From Candidatus Parvarchaeota archaeon (GTDB taxonomy: Archaea > Nanobdellota > Nanobdellia > Parvarchaeales > Parvarchaeaceae), in the NCBI GenBank assembly GCA_023380435.1, contig JAMCRB010000046.1:1-8179 (forward strand): a stretch of DNA of 8,179 bases, given 5' to 3'. Shown one piece after another: positions 1-6,163 of this stretch; the first letter of the stretch is position 1, and each line of letters begins with the position of its first letter. The notes beneath the pieces are model-generated. The model was not told the DNA's origin, did not search any database, and saw only the letters and a program-made list of their open reading frames with translations. The translations under genes were made by a program, and so were the position numbers.

Positions 1-22
1 AAGCTTTTAGTCCAAATAAAGC

Positions 23-673
23 TCAATCGAGACTCCTCCACATATATATTGTTGCAATAGTGCGGTACGGTCTCCATTTCTCTGCTATTGCCAGTAGTTT
101 CTTCTTGTCCGGAAGAGAGTCCAAAGAGTAGGCTTTTTGGACGGCCTTTTTAAGCCCGAGATCATCAGCCGGCAGGACATCTGTTCTCCTTAAAGTGCCT
201 ATTAGATACATCTCTGCGGTCCAGCGGCCTATCCCCCTGACCAGGTCGAGCTCGTTTATTATGTCTTCATCGTCCATTCTTGCGAATCTTTTGAGTTCTA
301 GTCTGCCGTCCATTATCCTCTGACACAGGTCTTTAAGATACGAGTATTTCTGGGGCGAGACCCCTGATTTTTTTACTTTGTTTGGATTGGCGCGCAGAAA
401 TTCAGCCGGAGCCGGCAGCCTGCCGCCAAATTCTTCCGTAAGTCTTCTGATTATCGATCTCCCAGCGCTTGTGGATATCTGCTGGTAGATTATAGACTTT
501 ACAAGCGAGGCATAGTGGTCTTCTTCTAGGTATTTTTTCGACTCTAATAGCACGTCCAATCTGCCCGTTTTGGCTATCAATCTGCGCAGAACCCTGTCAT
601 TTTTTTCCAGGTAGGATACTCCTTTCAGCCATGTCGCTTTTTTTGAGATCGATGGATAACGTTTAGACGCCAT
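23..673 (-). CDS. AlkA-type HhH-GPD DNA glycosylase (3-methyladenine-type), 216 aa
   Basis: Base-excision-repair enzyme expected to flip out alkylated purines such as 3-methyladenine and cleave the N-glycosidic bond. The sequence shows a helix-hairpin-helix around residues 142-158 (LDLVRGIGRWTAEMYLI), followed by the Gly/Pro-Asp loop DVLPADDLGLKKAV at 165-178. Asp171 aligns with the catalytic Asp of E. coli AlkA (loop LPDDYLIKQ). The C-terminal EKWRPYRTIATIYMWR (198-213) is also AlkA-like. YQQIS at 63-67 fits the first helices of the HhH-GPD core. There is no FCL iron-sulfur cysteine cluster and no separate N-terminal AlkA domain, so it is a minimal single-core version. The start at 673 is supported by a TATA-like box about 24 bases upstream and the lack of a well-placed Shine-Dalgarno, consistent with a leaderless mRNA. 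It is transcribed away from the ATP synthase operon, and no functional link is evident. Exact substrate specificity cannot be read from the sequence. Confidence 0.9.
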   Translation of the reverse strand: MASKRYPSISKKATWLKGVSYLEKNDRVLRRLIAKTGRLDVLLESKKYLEEDHYASLVKSIIYQQISTSAGRSIIRRLTEEFGGRLPAPAEFLRANPNKVKKSGVSPQKYSYLKDLCQRIMDGRLELKRFARMDDEDIINELDLVRGIGRWTAEMYLIGTLRRTDVLPADDLGLKKAVQKAYSLDSLPDKKKLLAIAEKWRPYRTIATIYMWRSLD

Positions 674-692
674 AGATTAGACTGCAGCTCCG

Positions 693-701
693 TTTATTTA
701 A
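693..701 (-). promoter_or_regulatory. TATA-like box of the DNA glycosylase gene
   Basis: On the minus strand this reads TTAAATAAA and is centred about 24 bases ahead of the glycosylase ATG at 673. That is the spacing at which archaeal TBP/TFB sets transcription start, so the mRNA probably begins at or next to the ATG (leaderless). The nearest purine motif (GGAG, complement of 688-691) lies 14 bases from the ATG, too far for a good Shine-Dalgarno. The box is seen in the sequence; its role is inference. Confidence 0.5.
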
Positions 702-722
702 CGGTTAAACCTGCCGGTTTAA
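697..722. repeat. Overlapping inverted repeats between the divergent promoters (candidate operator)
   Basis: Three perfect inverted repeats are nested here: TTTAAC-G-GTTAAA at 697-709, GGTT-A-AACC at 703-711, and TTAAACC-TGCC-GGTTTAA at 705-722 (7-base arms, 4-base loop). They overlap the minus-strand TATA-like box and stop just short of the plus-strand box at 731-738. The placement would suit a regulator acting on one or both promoters. AT-rich promoter DNA also produces such symmetry by chance, so this is only a candidate. Confidence 0.35.
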
Positions 723-730
723 AAAGAAAG

Positions 731-738
731 ATTTAAAT
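731..738 (+). promoter_or_regulatory. TATA-like box of the ATP synthase operon
   Basis: ATTTAAAT is centred about 26.5 bases before the K-subunit ATG at 761, the canonical archaeal TATA-to-start distance. It is preceded by purine-rich AAAGAAAG (722-730 region), which fits a TFB-recognition element. No Shine-Dalgarno lies before the ATG (GATTAAAATC precedes it), so a leaderless transcript starting at the K codon 1 is the simplest reading. Confidence 0.6.
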
Positions 739-760
739 CTGCGTACATACGATTAAAATC

Positions 761-994
761 ATGGTAGTCGCAGCCAGTAGTTCCGGTTTATATGCATTAG
801 CAGCCGCGATAGCGATAGCAGGCGGTCTTATAGGTACTGGAATGGCGCAGCAGGGCATAGGCGCGGCCGGTATGGGAGTAATAGCGGAAAAACCCGAGAA
901 ATTCGGGCAGGTGCTTTTCTTCTTCGTAATACCCGAAACGCTTTGGATAATCGGCTTTGTCCTGGGTTTGCTTCTGCTTCTGCAGATACTCTAG
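761..994 (+). CDS. ahaK: A-type ATP synthase subunit K (c-ring proteolipid), 77 aa
   Basis: Membrane rotor subunit. Copies form the ring that carries H+ or Na+ past subunit I. The protein is a single two-helix hairpin: helix 1 at about residues 8-40, rich in Gly/Ala; a polar loop AEKPEKFG (42-49), the usual archaeal turn; and helix 2 at about 50-76. The ion-binding carboxylate is Glu59 in VIPETLW (56-62). Gln30-Gln31 in helix 1 and Thr60 after the Glu resemble the ligands of Na+-binding rings. However, the Tyr commonly found five residues after the Glu (ETxxIY) is Ile64 here, so the coupling ion is uncertain. With one carboxylate per two-helix hairpin, the ring is of the synthesis-competent type, not the duplicated V-ATPase type. 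It is the first gene of the operon, with an apparently leaderless start, and is separated from E by 79 bases, the only sizeable gap in the cluster. Confidence 0.95.
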   Translation: MVVAASSSGLYALAAAIAIAGGLIGTGMAQQGIGAAGMGVIAEKPEKFGQVLFFFVIPETLWIIGFVLGLLLLLQIL

Positions 995-1018
995 GCCTTC
1001 AAAAACGGTTCATAATGG

Positions 1019-1028
1019 ATAAATATAT
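1019..1028 (+). promoter_or_regulatory. Possible internal promoter (TATA-like) before subunit E
   Basis: ATAAATATAT lies in the K-E gap. A start about 26 bases downstream (near 1050) would give a leader of roughly 24 bases containing the Shine-Dalgarno at 1063-1069. A second, weaker TATAAAGG occurs at 1046-1053. Such a promoter could let E-I be made independently of K. No hairpin with a T-run terminator is visible in the gap, so read-through from the K promoter is also expected. Confidence 0.35.
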
Positions 1029-1062
1029 CAGCTTCCAATAAGCAGTATAAAGGTAAAAATCT

Positions 1063-1069
1063 AAAGGGG
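1063..1069 (+). promoter_or_regulatory. Shine-Dalgarno for subunit E
   Basis: AAAGGGG ends four bases before the ATG at 1074 and fixes that start. Its presence contrasts with the SD-less start of K and implies that E is translated from a leadered or polycistronic mRNA. Confidence 0.6.
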
Positions 1070-1073
1070 CTTT

Positions 1074-1637
1074 ATGAGTCTGGAAAAAGTAATAAACAAG
1101 ATAAATAAAGAGGCTGCGGACAAAGCAAGAGAAATACTCTCCGAGGCCAAGTCTAAAAGCGATTCTATCATAAAAGAAGCCGAATTGAATGCAAAGGAGA
1201 ATTCAACCAAAGAGATGAAAGAGATTTCTATTATGATTGAAAGCCTATCCTCGATGAAAAAAGCCGGGATAAAAGTCGAGGCAAACGAAATAATAAAAAA
1301 GAGAAAAAAGGAGGCTTTTGACGACAGCATGCGTAAGATAAACAAGGCCGCCCATGCACTTACCCTGACGGATTTCTACCCCGGCCTTCTGCAGAAGCTT
1401 GTTGACGCTTCTATTAAAACGCTGGGCCAGGATGCTTTAATCTACATAAATAAGGAAGACCTGGAAAAAATCAAAAAGAAGCCAAAGCAGGTTTTAGTCT
1501 CTAAAAATAGAATGCTCGGAGGAGTATACGCACAGTCTGCAGACGGAAAAATGTCGCTGGACTATTCTCTGGACAGCATAATAGAAGAGCTTAATGACGT
1601 TATAACGCAGGAAGTCCTGTCGGCGATAGGGAAGTAA
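1074..1637 (+). CDS. ahaE: A-type ATP synthase subunit E (peripheral stalk), 187 aa
   Basis: Stator component that pairs with subunit H to form the peripheral stalk linking the A3B3 head to subunit I. The first ~90 residues are charged and heptad-like (for example ADKAREILSEAKSKSDSIIKEAE, read here as residues 15-37), matching the N-terminal coiled coil. The C-terminal half is a globular head-binding domain with the family signature GGVYAQSADGKMSLDYSLDS at 149-168, equivalent to the GGV...DG..xD motif of VatE/AhaE. The length of 187 residues is close to the usual 185-205. The start is set by the Shine-Dalgarno at 1063-1069. The stop is two bases before the ATG of C, indicating coupled translation. 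Sequence conservation in the coiled coil is low, as is normal for this subunit; identification rests on the C-terminal motif and gene order. Confidence 0.93.
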   Translation: MSLEKVINKINKEAADKAREILSEAKSKSDSIIKEAELNAKENSTKEMKEISIMIESLSSMKKAGIKVEANEIIKKRKKEAFDDSMRKINKAAHALTLTDFYPGLLQKLVDASIKTLGQDALIYINKEDLEKIKKKPKQVLVSKNRMLGGVYAQSADGKMSLDYSLDSIIEELNDVITQEVLSAIGK

Positions 1638-1639
1638 AT

Positions 1640-2680
1640 ATGGATTCGACTTACATAGGGGCTTACGGACACATAAAAGCACTGTATAGCGATCTTATAA
1701 AAAAAGACGACCTTGATTCGCTTGACTCTGCGGAAGGGAAGGAGTTCATAAGCCGGCTTAGCTCAACTTCCTATAAAAGAGAGATAGACGAGTTTTACTC
1801 TACTTACGGCGATGAAGACATAGTCGAGATAGCGGTAAATTCGCATTTTATAAGAACGGCGAACAAGGCGCTTATGATGCTGCCGCCAATAGGAAAAGAC
1901 CTGATAAAGTCCTACTTAAGAAAAATAGACATACAGAACATAAAACTTGTCCTGGCTGCCAAGCTGCTTGGAAAGGAAATGGAGCTTAAAGACCGGTTCC
2001 TTACCATAGACAAGGGGTTTCCATTGGGCTCTGAAAGCCCGCTGATTTCAAACGAAGACTACATAAATATGATTAATCAGAGAACGCCTCTGGATGTGAT
2101 AAATTACCTGACAAATTTCGGATACGGAAGAGTTCTGCTCAGGTTTTCGGCTTCGGCTGAATTGAGCAGGGACGTCTCAGGGATGGCGCTTGCCCTGGAT
2201 GTGGATTATTACAGCGAGCTCCTGGAAAAGTTCATGTTTTATAACGGCGACGAAGGCCCTGTCCTCAGGTTCATACAGGGCATCATCGATGTAAGGAACA
2301 TAATGACGCTTATAAAAGCGATAGAGCTGAAAACTCCGGTATCGGGGCTCCTATTAGACGGAGGTTCAATAAAAAAGGAATCGCTGGCAGAAAAGGCAAA
2401 CCTCAGTATAGACCAGTTAGTACGCGAAACTCCCTTCGACATAAGAAGTGCAAATGAGCTCTATCAAAATGACGGCCTGATCGCCAATTTCGAGGTGGAG
2501 ATGATGAAGCAGCTGCATGAGCGCTATCTGGCTGCATTCAGAAGCGGAGGGGCATCTCTGGGCTCAATTCTTGGATTTATTATAAGCGCGGAGATGGAAA
2601 AGAATTCGATAAGATTAAAATGGTTCAAAAAGTATTATAAACTTGACAAAGAACTGATAAACGCAGGTTATGGAATATAA
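1640..2680 (+). CDS. ahaC: A-type ATP synthase subunit C (V-ATPase d / AC39 family), 346 aa
   Basis: Funnel-shaped cytoplasmic subunit that sits on the K ring and receives the lower end of the D-F shaft, coupling head rotation to the ring. The protein is almost all alpha-helical, as expected for its three similar helical lobes. Recognisable family segments are YIGAYGHIKALYSDLI near the N-terminus, IDIQNIKLVLAAKLLG in the first third (the frequent DxxNIxxxLRxK-type stretch), YGRVLLRF in the middle, and IRLKWFKKYYKLDKELI near the end. The length of 346 fits the usual 340-380 residues. AGGGA at 1628-1632 precedes the ATG by seven bases and supports this start. The 3' end overlaps the F start by 11 bases. 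No membrane segment or odd domain is seen. The call is backed by its position between E and F. Confidence 0.92.
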   Translation: MDSTYIGAYGHIKALYSDLIKKDDLDSLDSAEGKEFISRLSSTSYKREIDEFYSTYGDEDIVEIAVNSHFIRTANKALMMLPPIGKDLIKSYLRKIDIQNIKLVLAAKLLGKEMELKDRFLTIDKGFPLGSESPLISNEDYINMINQRTPLDVINYLTNFGYGRVLLRFSASAELSRDVSGMALALDVDYYSELLEKFMFYNGDEGPVLRFIQGIIDVRNIMTLIKAIELKTPVSGLLLDGGSIKKESLAEKANLSIDQLVRETPFDIRSANELYQNDGLIANFEVEMMKQLHERYLAAFRSGGASLGSILGFIISAEMEKNSIRLKWFKKYYKLDKELINAGYGI

Positions 2681-3032
2681 GAACATTATCACGGTCGGTA
2701 CAAGAGAAGTCGTGCTGGGATTGAAGCTTGCAGGAGTATCTGATGGAATCATATGCGATGGCAGAAAGGCGGTTGACACTGTTTTGGATTTAATGCGGAC
2801 AAAAAAACACTCCATGATAATAGCGGAAGAGGAGATTATAAAATATGCAAAAAGGCAGGAGATTATATCCATGAATACGTCGATAGACCCGCTTGTAATA
2901 TTGATACCGGCTTATGGGCAGGACATAAAAGAGCCCATAGAGATTCTGGCCAAAAGGACTCTCGGGATAGATATAAGGAAATTCAACCAGACGCAGGATA
3001 AAAACAAACAAAGTGCGAGGGAGTCTGCCTAA
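2670..3032 (+). CDS. ahaF: A-type ATP synthase subunit F (central stalk), 120 aa
   Basis: Small Rossmann-like rotor subunit that binds subunit D and contacts the head during rotation. The N-terminal IITVGTREVVLGLKLAGV (6-23) is the family strand-loop-helix; the acidic residue that usually follows the first Gly (GD) is Thr11. VILIPAYG (76-83) and ILAKRTLGIDI (92-102) match the later core strands and helix. The core ends near residue 104. A further ~16 very polar residues (NQTQDKNKQSARESA at 106-120) form a tail longer than in most archaeal F subunits, which are nearer 100-105 residues. The start lies inside the end of C (11-base overlap) with only a weak AGG before it, pointing to translational coupling. 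The stop overlaps the A start by one base (TAATG). Confidence 0.92.
   Translation: MEYKNIITVGTREVVLGLKLAGVSDGIICDGRKAVDTVLDLMRTKKHSMIIAEEEIIKYAKRQEIISMNTSIDPLVILIPAYGQDIKEPIEILAKRTLGIDIRKFNQTQDKNKQSARESA
3017..3023 (+). promoter_or_regulatory. Shine-Dalgarno for subunit A
   Basis: GAGGGAG, inside the end of F, ends eight bases before the ATG at 3032 and supports this start for the catalytic subunit. Confidence 0.6.
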
Positions 3033-4780
3033 TGGAAGGAAGGATAATAAGCATCTCCGGCTCCGTCGTGATAGTAAACGGGCTAAATGACGCCAAAATG
3101 AACGACATGCTGCTGGTAGGAGACCGTGGGCTTGTTAGCGAGATAATAAAGATGGACGGAGAGAATGCTATTGCTCAGGTATATGAGGATACTACCGGCC
3201 TGAAGCTGGGTGAGAAGGTGATTGACACGGGTGCCCCCCTGTCAGTTGAATTAGGTCCCGGGCTGATAGGCTCGATATTTGACGGAGTCCAAAGGCCATT
3301 GGATGTTATAATGAAGAAAGAGGGACAGTTCATAGGGAGCGGGGTCAGAGTGGATCCTCTGGACAGAAAAAGGAAATGGCATTTCAAACCAAAAGCTTCA
3401 TCCGACCAGGAAGTCGAGGAAGGGGACGAGATAGGAGAGATAAAGGAAAGCTCGCTTATAAAGCACAAAGTGATTGTGCCGGTCGGAGTGAAAGGCAAAA
3501 TAAAAAAGATAGTCGAAGAAGGGGATTATTCTATTGAAGAAGTACTGGCAGTGCTTGACGGTGGCGGGAAAAAGACCGAGCTGAAGATGCTGACGAAATG
3601 GCCAGTTAGATCTGCAAGACCTGTAGCTGAAAAGCTTCCCCCTGTGATACCGCTTTTAACAGGACAGAGGGTAATCGACACGTTTTTCCCGATAGCTATA
3701 GGCGGGTCTGCCGCAGTCCCGGGCCCGTTCGGGGCGGGAAAGACCGTAATATCACACCAGCTTGCAAAGTGGTCAGATGCTGACATAGTGGTTTACTGCG
3801 GTACCGGAGAGAGGGGTAACGAAATGACTGAGATACTTTCAACTTTTCCGGATTTAAAAGACCCGAAAAGCGGAAAGCCTCTGATGGACAGGACAGTCCT
3901 GATAGCGAACACTTCCAACATGCCGGTGGCGGCAAGAGAGGCCAGCATATACACTGCTATAACCATAGCGGAATACTACAGAGATATGGGGTACAATGTT
4001 GCATTGATGGCCGACAGCACTTCACGCTGGGCGGAAGCTCTGCGCGAGATATCCGGCAGGCTTGAGGAGATGCCAGGAGAGGAAGGATACCCTGCATATC
4101 TTGCAAGAAGACTTGGAGAATTCTATGAAAGAGCGGGAAGAGCAAAGCTCCTCGGGGGAAAAACCGGCTCTGTCAGCGTAATCGGCGCTGTTTCACCGCC
4201 CGGCGGGGACATATCCGAACCCGTGTCACAGAACACACTGAGAGTCACGAGGGTTTTTTGGGCGCTTGATGCATCGCTGGCGAACTCAAGGCATTTCCCA
4301 TCCATAAACTGGCTTAACAGCTATTCTCTTTACACCGACGAACTTGACGACTGGTATTACAAGAATGTGGGAAAGGACTGGCCGGATTTGAGAAAAAGGG
4401 CGATGGCTTTGCTCCAGAAGGAGTCGGACATAAACGAGATAGCGCAGCTGGTCGGCTACGATGCGCTTCCTGAGAACGATAAGCTGGTATTGGATATAGC
4501 GAAAATAATCCGTGAAGATTACCTTCAGCAGAACGCGTTTGATGAAATAGACACTTATTCTTCTATAGAAAAACAGCATTCGATGCTGGATGTGATAATG
4601 AAGTTATACGACGTTGAAAAACAGCTGGTCGACGGAGGCATCGTAGTCTCGACGCTGGAGAATGCAGATATCAAGCAGATGATAGCCCGCTTAAGGTATA
4701 CAAAAGAGGAAGACATCAAATCTGCCCTGGCTTCAATAAGGACAGAAATGAACAAGATTGCGAAAGCGCAGAGAGGTTAA
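3032..4780 (+). CDS. ahaA: A-type ATP synthase subunit A (catalytic), 582 aa
   Basis: Catalytic subunit; three copies alternate with three B subunits and carry the ATP/ADP sites at the A-B interfaces. Domains in order: N-terminal beta barrel (about 1-75), the A-subunit-specific bulge domain (about 110-190, with WHFKP at 116-120 and HKVIVPVGVKG at 145-155), the nucleotide-binding domain, and a C-terminal helical domain from about 440. The P-loop is GPFGAGKT (231-238); the catalytic Glu260 is in GERGNEM (259-265); Asp328 in VALMADSTSRWAEALREI (323-340) is the Walker B residue; SGRLEEMPGEEGYPAYL (341-357) follows. All are intact. The P-loop has Ala235 where archaeal A subunits usually have Ser. 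The reading frame is continuous through the P-loop, so the intein found there in some archaea is absent. The length is normal (about 580-590). It abuts B with no gap. Confidence 0.98.
   Translation: MEGRIISISGSVVIVNGLNDAKMNDMLLVGDRGLVSEIIKMDGENAIAQVYEDTTGLKLGEKVIDTGAPLSVELGPGLIGSIFDGVQRPLDVIMKKEGQFIGSGVRVDPLDRKRKWHFKPKASSDQEVEEGDEIGEIKESSLIKHKVIVPVGVKGKIKKIVEEGDYSIEEVLAVLDGGGKKTELKMLTKWPVRSARPVAEKLPPVIPLLTGQRVIDTFFPIAIGGSAAVPGPFGAGKTVISHQLAKWSDADIVVYCGTGERGNEMTEILSTFPDLKDPKSGKPLMDRTVLIANTSNMPVAAREASIYTAITIAEYYRDMGYNVALMADSTSRWAEALREISGRLEEMPGEEGYPAYLARRLGEFYERAGRAKLLGGKTGSVSVIGAVSPPGGDISEPVSQNTLRVTRVFWALDASLANSRHFPSINWLNSYSLYTDELDDWYYKNVGKDWPDLRKRAMALLQKESDINEIAQLVGYDALPENDKLVLDIAKIIREDYLQQNAFDEIDTYSSIEKQHSMLDVIMKLYDVEKQLVDGGIVVSTLENADIKQMIARLRYTKEEDIKSALASIRTEMNKIAKAQRG
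4771..4777 (+). promoter_or_regulatory. Shine-Dalgarno for subunit B
   Basis: GAGAGGT in the last codons of A lies three bases before the B ATG at 4781, which directly follows the A stop TAA. Reinitiation after A termination is likely and would help keep A and B at 1:1. Confidence 0.5.
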
Positions 4781-6163
4781 ATGGCAAAGATAGAATACAA
4801 AACCGTGAAAACAGTAACAAACGTCCTTCTATTTGTAAACGGCATAAAAGAGGCATCTTACGGGGAACTTGCAGAGATAGAGTTGGAGGATGGGCGGGTC
4901 GTGAACGGCCAGGTACTGTCTACGAACGAAGAAGTTACAGTCCTCCAGGTCTTTGGGGAGACGTCCGGAATGGACACGGAAAGGACGAAAGTCAGGTTTT
5001 CCGGCTCGACTTTTAAACTTCAGACCGGGCCGGAATTAATCGGCAGAGTCCTCGACGGAATGGGCAAACCTAGGGACGGAGGAGTCCCGGTATATTCCGA
5101 TCAAAAGCGCGATATAAACGGGAGCCCGATAAACCCGTATGCAAGGGAAGAACCATCTGAATTCATACAGACGGGGATTTCGTCCATAGACTGCATGAAC
5201 ACGCTGGTCCGCGGGCAGAAACTTCCGATATTCTCGGGATCCGGGCTGCCGCACAATAAGCTTGCTGCACAAATCGTAAGGCAGGCGAAGATACCCTCAA
5301 AAAAGGAGAACTTCTACGTTGTCTTCGGCGGTATCGGAATAAATAGCGAGGACGCAAATTTTTTCATGGACGAATTCAAGAAAAGCGGGGCGATGGAACG
5401 CACTATTGCATTCATAAACCTGGCAGCAGAGCCGTCGATGGAGAGGCTTATATTGCCGAGGCTGGCTTTGACCGCCGCGGAATATCTTGCGTTTGAAAAA
5501 GATGCGCATGTCATAGTGATACTTGTCGACATGACAAACTACTGTGAAGCTCTTAGAGAGATATCCGCTGCACGCGAAGAGGTCCCGGGCAGGAGAGGAT
5601 ATCCTGGCTACATGTACACGGACCTTGCCAGCATATTCGAAAGGGCGGGTAAACTCAAGGGGAAACCTGGTTCGATAACACAGATGCCGATGCTTACGAT
5701 GCCGAGCGACGACATAACTCACCCGATACCAGACCTTACAGGGTACATAACAGAAGGACAGATAGTCATGAGCAGGCAACTGGATAAAAATGGGATATAC
5801 CCTCCGATAGACCTTCTTCTCTCTCTTTCAAGACTGATGAACCAGGGCGTAGGTAAGGACTCTACAAGGGAGGACCATAAGAACCTGTCAGACCAGCTTT
5901 ATGCAGCATACGCCAAGGGCAAGCAGGTCCGCAGTCTGACTGAGATTGTAGGCGAGGACGCGCTTAGCGAGTCTGACAGAAAGTATCTGCGCTTTTCTGA
6001 CGAATTCGAGAAGAAGTTCATAAACCAGGACTTTTCAGAAAACCGGAAGATAGAAGAAACGCTGGACCTGGGCTGGGAGCTGCTCAGCATATTGGACAAA
6101 TCCGATATGAAAAGGATCAAGCCGGAGTTCCTAGAGAAATACGGAAAATGGAAACAAGCATAA
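4781..6163 (+). CDS. ahaB: A-type ATP synthase subunit B (non-catalytic), 460 aa
   Basis: Non-catalytic hexamer partner of A; it supplies an arginine finger to the catalytic site and anchors the peripheral stalks. The N-terminal beta barrel covers about 1-75. TGPELIGRVLDGMGKPRDGG (82-101) and INPYAREEPSEFIQTGISSI (117-136) are strongly B-type. The degenerate P-loop is FSGSGLPHNK (151-160), without the GKT of a catalytic site, as expected. YPGYMYTDLASIFERAG (274-290) and GSITQMPMLTMPSDDITHPI (297-316) are family hallmarks. Arg351 in LSLSRLM (347-353) is the expected arginine finger. Two departures stand out: Lys160 where the family normally has Glu (PHNE), and GGIG (183-186) where AAMG is usual. 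The length is standard (about 460). The last 16 bases overlap the start of D. Confidence 0.98.
   Translation: MAKIEYKTVKTVTNVLLFVNGIKEASYGELAEIELEDGRVVNGQVLSTNEEVTVLQVFGETSGMDTERTKVRFSGSTFKLQTGPELIGRVLDGMGKPRDGGVPVYSDQKRDINGSPINPYAREEPSEFIQTGISSIDCMNTLVRGQKLPIFSGSGLPHNKLAAQIVRQAKIPSKKENFYVVFGGIGINSEDANFFMDEFKKSGAMERTIAFINLAAEPSMERLILPRLALTAAEYLAFEKDAHVIVILVDMTNYCEALREISAAREEVPGRRGYPGYMYTDLASIFERAGKLKGKPGSITQMPMLTMPSDDITHPIPDLTGYITEGQIVMSRQLDKNGIYPPIDLLLSLSRLMNQGVGKDSTREDHKNLSDQLYAAYAKGKQVRSLTEIVGEDALSESDRKYLRFSDEFEKKFINQDFSENRKIEETLDLGWELLSILDKSDMKRIKPEFLEKYGKWKQA

Noticed and set aside
1..22. Terminator for the glycosylase gene
   Set aside because: On the minus strand this reads as a short T-containing stretch without a clean T-run or hairpin, and the window stops before more can be seen.
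23..673. Functional partnership of the DNA glycosylase with the ATP synthase
   Set aside because: The genes are divergent and the families have no known link; a shared promoter region alone does not show one.
3722..3745. Possible intein insertion in subunit A
   Set aside because: The P-loop and the rest of the nucleotide-binding domain are contiguous and the protein has the normal length of an intein-free subunit.
4250..4262. T-run (TTTTTT at 4254-4259) as a possible terminator
   Set aside because: It codes for part of VFWALD, a conserved segment of subunit A, and is not at a gene end.
5297..5779. Long minus-strand open frame (160 codons) opposite subunit B
   Set aside because: It lies wholly inside a clearly real gene, its protein is rich in Cys, Arg, His and Tyr with no recognisable motif, and no promoter or ribosome-binding site is evident. 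It is a shadow of B codon use, like the other minus-strand frames opposite A, C, D, E, H and I.
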